12,350 nt of DNA. It comes from Acetofilamentum sp. (lineage in GTDB: Bacteria > Bacteroidota > Bacteroidia > Bacteroidales > JAFGUD01). Location of the stretch: positions 1-12,350 of the forward strand of contig DYKL01000039.1 of NCBI GenBank assembly GCA_020722645.1. The letters run 5' to 3'. Positions 1 through 6,764 of the stretch are shown here, one piece after another. The position numbers were made by a program, and so were the translations under genes. The notes under the pieces are model-generated. The model was given only the letters and a program-made list of their open reading frames with translations, had not been told where the DNA came from and ran no database searches. How positions within the stretch are numbered: the stretch's first letter is position 1; every line of letters begins with the position of its first letter.

Positions 1-55
1 TTATCACATTATCACATTATCACATTATCACATTATCACATTATCACATTATCAA
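1..55. repeat. 8-bp tandem repeat (TTATCACA)n
   Basis: Six perfect head-to-tail copies of TTATCACA cover 1-48, followed by a degenerate copy (TTATCAA, 49-55). The array starts at the first base, so it probably continues to the left. It lies just beyond the stop codon of the minus-strand nucleotide-sugar dehydrogenase, in noncoding DNA. The word TTATCACATT also occurs in the 24-bp repeat at the right edge of the window, so the two arrays appear to be versions of one intergenic repeat family. Confidence 0.95.
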
Positions 56-67
56 ATAAGCATAAAT

Positions 68-1360
68 TTACAGACTCCAATAAATCATGCTTTTGACTTT
101 TTGTCTATATATTCCTTTTACATCTACAAAAATTGCATCAGGATTAGTTATTTTTTTGAAAAAAGTTTCGTCATAATTTAAAAATTCATTGTGCGAGACA
201 GCAGCTATTATTGCGTCATAATTTTCAGAAATTTTATCACACAAATTTATATTATATTCATGTTTTACTTCTTCAAAATCGGCGTGAGGGTCGTAAACAT
301 CTACATTTACTTTGTATGATTCCAGTTCTTTTACAAGGTCTGCGACTTTGGTGTTTCTAATGTCGCTTACATTTTCTTTAAAAGTAAAACCCAAAACCAA
401 AACTTTTGAATGTAAAATGTTTTTTTCCTGTCCAACGATTTTTTTCACTGTTTGCTTTGCAATATAACCACCCATAGAGTCATTAACAAATCTACCGGCA
501 GATATCACATGAGTATGATAGTCAAGTTCTTTTGCTTTATGAACAAGATAATAAGGATCTACTCCAATACAATGCCCCCCGACCAATCCCGGATAAAATT
601 TCAAAAAATTCCATTTTGTACCTGCCGCTTCAATTACTTCATAAGTATTTATGCCTATTTTGTTAAAAATTATTGACAATTCGTTCATAAATGCAATATT
701 TACATCTCGTTGAGTATTTTCGATAATTTTTGCAGCTTCAGCAACTTTAATGCAGCTTGCTTTGAAAATTCCTGCTTTAATGATGCTCAGATAAACATTT
801 GCAATCTCTTCTGATGATTCTTGGTCGCAACCGGAAGTTATTTTTCGGATAGTTGTCAATGTATTTACTTTATCGCCCGGATTTATTCTTTCCGGAGAGT
901 AACCTACTTTAAAATCGTCAATAAATTTTAATCCCGAAAATTTTTCAATTACAGGCACACAATCTTCTTCTGTACAGCCCGGATAAACTGTTGATTCAAA
1001 AACTACATAATCACCTTTTTTGATAACTTTACCAACTGTTTCGCAGGCACTTAACAATGGAAATAAATCAGGCTTTTTGTGTTCATCAATAGGAGTTGGT
1101 ACGGCAACTATGAAAAAATTTGCGTTTTTAAGGTCTTCAATATTTGTTGTGTACAAAATATCTATGTTTTCAAATTCTTCGGGGGCAACTTCTCCTGCCG
1201 GATCGATTTTATTTCTTAATTTCTTTATTACTTCATCTTTAATATCAAATCCTATTACCGAGAATTTTTTTGCAAATTCAATTGCAATTGGCAAACCAAC
1301 ATAGCCCATGCCAATAACTGCAATTTTTGCTTGTTTGTTTTGAATTTTTTGAAATATCAT
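68..1360 (-). CDS. tviB: UDP-N-acetylhexosamine 6-dehydrogenase, TviB/WbpO type
   Basis: Cytoplasmic NAD-dependent enzyme that oxidises C6 of a UDP-HexNAc (UDP-GlcNAc or UDP-GalNAc) to the uronic acid, for capsule or O-antigen synthesis. The N-terminal Rossmann motif GMGYVGLP lies near residues 17-24. FESTVYPGCTE, SPERINPGDK and AEAAKIIENTQRDVN (Lys near 211) follow. KWNFLKFYPGLVGGHCIGVDPYY carries the catalytic Cys near 264, and the C-terminal UDP-binding domain follows. Starting at the ATG at 1360 gives 430 residues, the usual family length. An in-frame TTG at 1423 would add 21 residues but has no family support, and a promoter-like sequence lies inside that extension. The gene follows the WlbA-type dehydrogenase on the same strand. 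That pairing suggests UDP-GlcNAc as substrate, since WlbA acts on UDP-GlcNAcA; this is inference. UDP-glucose dehydrogenase is less likely given the TviB-like motifs. Confidence 0.9.
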   Translation of the reverse strand: MIFQKIQNKQAKIAVIGMGYVGLPIAIEFAKKFSVIGFDIKDEVIKKLRNKIDPAGEVAPEEFENIDILYTTNIEDLKNANFFIVAVPTPIDEHKKPDLFPLLSACETVGKVIKKGDYVVFESTVYPGCTEEDCVPVIEKFSGLKFIDDFKVGYSPERINPGDKVNTLTTIRKITSGCDQESSEEIANVYLSIIKAGIFKASCIKVAEAAKIIENTQRDVNIAFMNELSIIFNKIGINTYEVIEAAGTKWNFLKFYPGLVGGHCIGVDPYYLVHKAKELDYHTHVISAGRFVNDSMGGYIAKQTVKKIVGQEKNILHSKVLVLGFTFKENVSDIRNTKVADLVKELESYKVNVDVYDPHADFEEVKHEYNINLCDKISENYDAIIAAVSHNEFLNYDETFFKKITNPDAIFVDVKGIYRQKVKSMIYWSL

Positions 1361-1394
1361 TTTTGAATTTTTTAATATTGATTGATTTATTTTG

Positions 1395-1424
1395 CAAAAA
1401 TATTTAAAAAGAGAGTATGTCAAA
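1395..1424 (-). promoter_or_regulatory. Candidate Bacteroidota promoter for the tviB-like gene
   Basis: Read on the minus strand, TTTG (1424-1421), an 18-base spacer and TATTTTTG (1402-1395) match the Bacteroidota -33 TTTG / -7 TAnnTTTG pattern exactly. Transcription would begin roughly 28 bases before the ATG at 1360. The site overlaps the end of the upstream gene, so it may be an internal promoter that adds to read-through. AT-rich DNA produces such matches by chance. Confidence 0.4.
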
Positions 1425-2361
1425 TTATTTTGTTTAAAAACGGGTGATATTCGTTTCTGAGCCCTATAATTTCTGAATTTCTTATTTTATAAACCGTTTC
1501 TATACTTTCTTTGGCATCTTTTAATGAAAAACCGTTACCTTTTAATATTTGGATATAACTTTCAGTGTGTAAATCTGTAAAACCTCCGCTAAATTCAAGC
1601 TCTTCTTCATTAATTTTGATAGAACGAAAAGTTGTTTGTTGTTTTTCTGTTGCATATTCAGGTAAATCTTTTCTGTCTAAACTTAAAAACCATCTAACGT
1701 TGGCATTTTCCAGTTCAAGAAAACCGGCAGCTTTGTCTTTGTTATTAAGATGTACATTATTTTTTTTAACTTTTCCGAAAATCCAAATTAACATATCAAA
1801 AAAATGAACTCCAATATTTGTGGCTATTCCTCCTGATTTAGAAATATCACCTTTCCAACTGATATAATACCATCTGCCTCTTGACGTAATATAAGTCAAA
1901 TCAATGTCATAAATTTTATTTTTATTCTGTTCAATTTTTTTCTTTAATTCTACTATGCTTGGGTGAAGTCGAAGCTGAAGAATTGTATTTATTTTTCTGT
2001 TTGTTTCATTTTCTATTTCCGTCAATGCATCAACATTCCATGGATTTAGAACAATAGGTTTTTCGCAGATTGCGTCAGCATTATGTTTAAGAGCAAATCT
2101 AATATGAGCATCGTGTAAGTAATTAGGAGAGCAAATGCTTACGTAGTCAATTCTTTTATCATTCCTTCTTATTTTATCAATATGCCTGTCAAATCTTTCA
2201 AATTCAGTAAAAAAGTCAGCATCAGGAAAAAACGAATCCATAATACCGACACTGTCATTTTTATCAAGAGCAGCAATAAGATTGTTCCCTGTGTCTTTAA
2301 TTGCGCGCATATGTCTTGGTGCAATGTAGCCACCTACACCTATCAAAGCAAAATTTTTCAT
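1420..2361 (-). CDS. wlbA: UDP-N-acetyl-D-glucosaminuronate 3-dehydrogenase (WlbA/WbpB type, Gfo/Idh/MocA family)
   Basis: NAD-dependent oxidoreductase of 313 residues, the usual length for WlbA/WbpB. The family oxidises C3 of the sugar in UDP-GlcNAcA. A PLP aminotransferase and an acetyltransferase then build UDP-2,3-diacetamido-uronic acids for lipopolysaccharide or capsule. Visible motifs are the Rossmann sequence GVGGYIAPRHM (residues 8-18), FERFDRH (54-60), SICSPNYLHDAH (75-86), the catalytic EKP (100-102, Lys101), ITSRGRWY (158-165), SWKGDISKSGGIATNIG (168-184) and GVHFFDM (184-190). These WlbA signatures are more specific than the general Gfo/Idh/MocA fold. The ATG at 2361 starts directly on the Rossmann strand, as in the family. 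The next gene on this strand makes the preceding uronic acid step, so the two fit one pathway. The aminotransferase and acetyltransferase are not in the window and may lie to the left. Confidence 0.9.
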   Translation of the reverse strand: MKNFALIGVGGYIAPRHMRAIKDTGNNLIAALDKNDSVGIMDSFFPDADFFTEFERFDRHIDKIRRNDKRIDYVSICSPNYLHDAHIRFALKHNADAICEKPIVLNPWNVDALTEIENETNRKINTILQLRLHPSIVELKKKIEQNKNKIYDIDLTYITSRGRWYYISWKGDISKSGGIATNIGVHFFDMLIWIFGKVKKNNVHLNNKDKAAGFLELENANVRWFLSLDRKDLPEYATEKQQTTFRSIKINEEELEFSGGFTDLHTESYIQILKGNGFSLKDAKESIETVYKIRNSEIIGLRNEYHPFLNKII

Positions 2362-2505
2362 TTTATTTTTTTTTTTAAGATATTTTTCTTAATTTTGAAG
2401 TTTTAAAATTGCAAAAGAAATAAAAATTTTTTCAGTATAATCTTTTGTAATACTAATTTTACAATTTTTTAAAATCAAATTTTTGAGCATATATAATTTT
2501 AATAT

Positions 2506-3054
2506 ATGTCAGAAAAAAAACACTCAAATACTCTGGATATTTTCAACATAATGTTTGAAAATTTTATTGTTGCTTCTTATGTCGGTCCAATTGATGGCGA
2601 TATTTTGACTTTGCTTGGCGAAAACATAGAACAAACATTATGGCAAAACGAAACTACAAGACGTAAATTTTTTAAAATATTTATCGAATTGTCCCAAAAC
2701 ATAGCACTTTATTCAGAAGACAGAATTGTCATTAAGGATAAAGAATATGGGCAAGGGACTTTTATTATCAGTGATTATGGTGAGTATTTTTTATTTTCAG
2801 CCGGAAATCTGGTATCTGAAAAAGCAGCTAATGATTTAGAAAAACGTTGTAATGAAATAAATACTCTCGACAGAATCGGACTCCGTTCTTTAAGAAGAAT
2901 GTACAGAAAAACCGGCAATGAAAAGGGTGGTGGAAATATTGGTCTTGTTCAAGTTGCTCTTTTATCAAAAAACCCATTGGAATATAAATTTTACTCAACC
3001 GAAATGCCGCAAAAGAAATTCTTTTTAGTAAGTGTCAGAATTGAAAAAGGTTAA
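2506..3054 (+). CDS. siaB: SiaB-like GHKL protein kinase (partner-switch kinase)
   Basis: Cytoplasmic protein of 182 residues with no signal peptide or membrane segment. It resembles the SiaB family of GHKL-fold serine/threonine kinases. In Pseudomonas, SiaB phosphorylates the small protein SiaC, and the PP2C phosphatase SiaA removes the phosphate. Visible features are an N-box-like helix IELSQNIALYS (60-70, with Glu61, Gln64, Asn65) and a glycine-rich ATP-lid segment GGGNIGLVQVAL (141-152). There is also a central SAGNLVSEKAAND region (98-110). No phospho-accepting His domain is present, so it is not an ordinary histidine kinase. The gene ends TAA-a-ATG against the next gene, a PP2C receptor, with one base between stop and start. 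This implies coupled translation and a shared pathway. No SiaC (DUF1987) gene is nearby, so the substrate must be encoded elsewhere or be different. An anti-sigma-factor kinase of the RsbW type is the main alternative. Confidence 0.75.
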   Translation: MSEKKHSNTLDIFNIMFENFIVASYVGPIDGDILTLLGENIEQTLWQNETTRRKFFKIFIELSQNIALYSEDRIVIKDKEYGQGTFIISDYGEYFLFSAGNLVSEKAANDLEKRCNEINTLDRIGLRSLRRMYRKTGNEKGGGNIGLVQVALLSKNPLEYKFYSTEMPQKKFFLVSVRIEKG

Positions 3055-3055
3055 A

Positions 3056-6000
3056 ATGAAAAAAATCAGTTTTGTAATATTTTTTTTAGTTTTTGCATTT
3101 GTTATTAATGCACAGAAAATTGGGTTACCTATTGTAACAAATTATTCTCCGAATGAATACCACGGACATTTTCAAACTTGGGATGTTGTTCAGGGTAAAA
3201 GCGGATTGATGTATTTTGCAAATGGTGACGGGCTTATGGTTTTTGACGGTGTAAACTGGGATTTTTACGAATTGCCCGACCAACAAATTCCAAGAGCAAT
3301 AGCTATATCTCAATCCGGAAAGCTTTTTATCGGTGGTGATAATACATTGGGATATTATGAAACCGACTCTGTATATAATCTGAAATTTGTTTCTATTACT
3401 GATTTAATTCCCACAGAATTTTCAGATTACAATATTATTTGGGATATTTACATTAAAAACAATATCGTTTATGCAAGATCTACCAAATATATTTTTATTT
3501 ACGAAGATCAGAACATAAAAGCATACAAAATTGAAAACTCTTCTTCGTCAGTTGCTGTTGATAAAAACGAAAATGTTTTTTTGGCATATAGAAATATTTT
3601 ATATGCTATAATACAAGACAGCATAACTGAAATTGATTTTGATAAAAACATTTATACTTTTCTTGAAAAAAACGACAGCATATTTTTTTATACATCTGAC
3701 GATAATATTTATTACTTGAATGAAAAATTTGAGCCGATTTTTTATAAAAAAATTAATTTCAATATAACTGATGTTTCAAGGTCAGGATTGATTTTTTATA
3801 ATGATACTTCTATAATTTTCAATACTTTTGATAAAGGTATTTTTTTATTTAACCTTAAAAGCGAGTTGCTATTAAATTTATCGCAAGAAACCGGTCTTAT
3901 TGGCGATAATGTTTATAAAAGTTATGTGGATAATATGAATAATATATGGGTACTTACAAATGCCGGTATTTCTTACATCGAATTGTTCTCGCCCATCAGA
4001 ATAGTAGATTCAAGAATGAAAATTGATATTAGTCATCCCAGTTTTTTGTCATTTTTTAATGAATCAATTTATACAAGCACCGGACATAAATTATATGAAT
4101 TAAAAATAAATCACGATAAAACTATTGTCTCAAATGAAATACAAGAGGATTTGACACAAACATGGGGAGGTGTGAAAATTGGAGACGAGTTTTATATAAG
4201 CAGTAATCCCAGAATAATAAGAATTGATGAAAATGGAAACAGAAAAATATACGGACCACACGAAAATATTTGGTCAATAAACAAAGTTCCGTTTTCTGAA
4301 AATGATTATTTACTCGGGTCTTCAGTTGGAATTTTTCATTACAAATATAACGGAGACAGTTTAAAATTTGAGAAAAAAATCAAAGGACACGATTTGAATT
4401 CCAGAAATTTTTATTTTGATGCAAATAATAATTTATGGGTAAGTCATAACAAAGACGGTATTTACAAAATAAAATTCACAGATTCTTTGACAATTGAAAC
4501 AAAAGAATTTTATGGACAAGAAAAAGGTTTGTTTAACACAAACTCAATAATGTTTTTTGAGTGGAAAAACCAACTTTTAATTTCAACTTTCAAAACTCTC
4601 TATGTTTATGATGAAAAAAATGATTCAATTTGTGAGTTTCATCAAATTACCGATTATTTTGAAATTAAAGATAAACGGGTATTACAGTTGATTTCAATTG
4701 ATTCAACAGGTGATTTTTGGTTCGAGTATTACAACGACAATTTTGACAGTGAAATTTTTTGTTTCAGAGAAATAGACGGCAAGTTTGTGGAGGTAAATAT
4801 CGCTGCAAAAAGATTGCTTAATTTCGGCTTTATATTTACATCTGATTTTTCTGCTGAAAACATAATTCTGGCAACATCAAAAGGATATGTGTTCTATGAC
4901 AAAAAAAATGAATACAAGTATAATCAACCCTTCAAAGCGTTAATACGAAAGGTTTATTTTTCATCTACCGATTCTTTATTATTCGGAGGCTATATATTTG
5001 ATGCTGACAGCGGTTATTTGAATAATTTTAATGATAAACATAAATTTGTTGTAGATTATAAATTTAATAATTTAAGATTTAATTATGCTGCACCTTTTTA
5101 TATTTATTCAGAAAAAATTTTATATAGAGTAAAACTCGAAAATCACGATGAAAATTGGTCTTTATGGACATTTGAAACAAAAAAAGAATATACAAACTTA
5201 TCTCCCGGAAAATACACATTTCTGGTTGAAGCAAAAAATATTTACAATCAGGTAAGTCAAACCGGAAGATTCACTTTTTATATAAAACACCCATGGTACC
5301 AAACTTTTTGGGCATATATAGGTTATTTTGCTCTTTTCTTGTTTTTTATGTATCTTTTAGTTAAATTTTTTACTTTCAGATTAAAAAGGCATAATGAAAA
5401 ATTAGAAGAATTGGTTGAGCAAAGAACAATAGAAATAAAACAAAAAAATATTGAATTAGAACAACAAAAGGAGGAGATATTAACTCAGGCAGAAGAGCTT
5501 ATAATTGTTAATCAAGAACTTGAAAAACTTTCTACAATTGTTCGGGAAACTGACAATGCCGTTATTCTTGCCGATAAAGACGGTAACTTTATATGGGTAA
5601 ATCAAGCTTTTACAAAAATTTTCGGATATACTTTTGAAGAACTGGTAAATAATGTAAGTCCTAATTTAATTGCAGACAGAACAGAGGAAAGAGTTAAAGA
5701 TATAGTAAATAAATGCCTTGTTGATAAAGTTACCGTTGATTATGAATTAGAAGTTAAAAATAAAGAAGGAAAAGAAATTTGGGTACACACAACTTTAACA
5801 CCATTGATAGATGATGAAGGAGAAATAAACTCATTAGTTGCAATTGATTCTGACGTTACTCAACAAAAAAAATATGAAAAACAGATTTTAGAGCAAAGAG
5901 ACCAGATTACATCAAGCATCAAATACGCTTTGAATATTCAGCAAAGTATTTTGCCAAGCGTTGATGAGATAGGTGTTTTGTTTGAGAATTTTATAGTTTT

Positions 6001-6727
6001 CAAACCCAAAGATATTGTTTCGGGAGATTTTTATTGGATGTCAAATGTGTTTATTACAGAAAATAACCGTTATCACAGAGATCCAAATGTTCAAAACGGC
6101 TTTAAAGTAGGACAAACTGTTTTCTTTTCGGTGGTTGATTGCACAGGACACGGCGTTCCCGGTGCTTTTATGTCTTTAATCGGCAGCAGGTTACTTGGTG
6201 AAATTGTTAATGAAATGAGAATAGTCAAACCAAAAGACATTTTGTATCATCTCGATTTCAGACTTAGTCGGGTTTTAAAGCGTACTCAAAAAAGAAATTA
6301 CGACGGTATGGTTGTTAGCATTTGCAGACTTGATAAAGTTTTAAAAGGTGATGTTGAAGAAATTAATGTTACTTATGCAGGTGCAAAACAACATATCACA
6401 TATTATAAATTTAATTCCAAAGAATTTAAAAAATTAAGAGGCTCTGCAAGACAAATTGGTTTTGTTGTTAATGAATCTATTGAGTTTTCTGATATGGAAT
6501 TTGTATTGAATAAAGGTGATATTTTGTTTATGTATTCTGACGGTTTAAAAGATTTGAACAATCCAGACAGGGTTAGTTTTAGCTACAAAAAAATTATCAA
6601 CGTTTTAATGGCTAATATTAACAAAAATATGAATGAAATTGGCAAAGAAATTGAGACAGAACTTAACAACTGGCTTGCTGATGATCATCAACGAGATGAT
6701 ATTACCTTTATGGGATTAAGAATGTAA
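3056..6727 (+). CDS. Membrane sensor phosphatase: propeller, Y_Y_Y, TM, PAS, SpoIIE/PP2C
   Basis: A 1223-residue receptor phosphatase. A signal peptide ends near INAQ (about residue 20). A long exported region of about 640 residues follows, with propeller-like repeats (for example SGLMYFANGDGLMVFDGVNW). A Y_Y_Y-type domain lies around 665-745 (NLSPGKYTFLVEAKN), and one TM helix around 750-772. Inside the cell come a coiled coil (about 775-825), a PAS domain (about 825-935, ILADKDGNFIWVNQAF) and a C-terminal SpoIIE/PP2C domain. The metal-site motifs are intact: GDFYW (Asp991), VVDCTGHGVPGAF (Asp1028), YDGMV (Asp1083), YSDGL (Asp1162) and RDDITFMG (Asp1214/1215), so it should be active. The architecture is that of a hybrid two-component receptor with the histidine kinase replaced by a phosphatase. 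About 20 residues are inserted between the first two metal motifs compared with the downstream paralogue. The ATG at 3056 puts the signal peptide at the N-terminus; an in-frame GTG at 3032 would overlap siaB. Likely role: signal-controlled dephosphorylation of the SiaB-type kinase's substrate. Confidence 0.88.
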   Translation: MKKISFVIFFLVFAFVINAQKIGLPIVTNYSPNEYHGHFQTWDVVQGKSGLMYFANGDGLMVFDGVNWDFYELPDQQIPRAIAISQSGKLFIGGDNTLGYYETDSVYNLKFVSITDLIPTEFSDYNIIWDIYIKNNIVYARSTKYIFIYEDQNIKAYKIENSSSSVAVDKNENVFLAYRNILYAIIQDSITEIDFDKNIYTFLEKNDSIFFYTSDDNIYYLNEKFEPIFYKKINFNITDVSRSGLIFYNDTSIIFNTFDKGIFLFNLKSELLLNLSQETGLIGDNVYKSYVDNMNNIWVLTNAGISYIELFSPIRIVDSRMKIDISHPSFLSFFNESIYTSTGHKLYELKINHDKTIVSNEIQEDLTQTWGGVKIGDEFYISSNPRIIRIDENGNRKIYGPHENIWSINKVPFSENDYLLGSSVGIFHYKYNGDSLKFEKKIKGHDLNSRNFYFDANNNLWVSHNKDGIYKIKFTDSLTIETKEFYGQEKGLFNTNSIMFFEWKNQLLISTFKTLYVYDEKNDSICEFHQITDYFEIKDKRVLQLISIDSTGDFWFEYYNDNFDSEIFCFREIDGKFVEVNIAAKRLLNFGFIFTSDFSAENIILATSKGYVFYDKKNEYKYNQPFKALIRKVYFSSTDSLLFGGYIFDADSGYLNNFNDKHKFVVDYKFNNLRFNYAAPFYIYSEKILYRVKLENHDENWSLWTFETKKEYTNLSPGKYTFLVEAKNIYNQVSQTGRFTFYIKHPWYQTFWAYIGYFALFLFFMYLLVKFFTFRLKRHNEKLEELVEQRTIEIKQKNIELEQQKEEILTQAEELIIVNQELEKLSTIVRETDNAVILADKDGNFIWVNQAFTKIFGYTFEELVNNVSPNLIADRTEERVKDIVNKCLVDKVTVDYELEVKNKEGKEIWVHTTLTPLIDDEGEINSLVAIDSDVTQQKKYEKQILEQRDQITSSIKYALNIQQSILPSVDEIGVLFENFIVFKPKDIVSGDFYWMSNVFITENNRYHRDPNVQNGFKVGQTVFFSVVDCTGHGVPGAFMSLIGSRLLGEIVNEMRIVKPKDILYHLDFRLSRVLKRTQKRNYDGMVVSICRLDKVLKGDVEEINVTYAGAKQHITYYKFNSKEFKKLRGSARQIGFVVNESIEFSDMEFVLNKGDILFMYSDGLKDLNNPDRVSFSYKKIINVLMANINKNMNEIGKEIETELNNWLADDHQRDDITFMGLRM

Positions 6728-6764
6728 TTTTTATTTATTAACATATAATAATATCGCTTTTTTT

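Noticed and set aside
452..1304. Plus-strand reading frames opposite the tviB-like gene
   Set aside because: Their proteins have no recognisable motifs, and the opposite strand encodes a complete dehydrogenase with conserved catalytic residues.
1361..1423. TTG start at 1423 extending the tviB-like protein by 21 residues, overlapping wlbA by 4 bases
   Set aside because: The 4-base overlap looks like translational coupling, but the extension exceeds family length, and a good promoter match lies inside it. The ATG at 1360 is preferred.
2390..2397. TAATTTTG as the promoter of siaB
   Set aside because: It matches the -7 box exactly, but no TTTG stands at -33 and it lies over 100 bases before the start codon. 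A chance match in AT-rich DNA is likely, so I list no promoter for siaB.
3032..3055. GTG start for the large sensor phosphatase
   Set aside because: It would overlap siaB and place eight charged residues before the signal peptide. The ATG at 3056 follows the siaB stop by one base.
3056..6727. Hybrid two-component histidine kinase
   Set aside because: The propeller and Y_Y_Y domains suggest it, but no H-box, HATPase, receiver or AraC domain is present. The C-terminus has a complete set of PP2C metal motifs.
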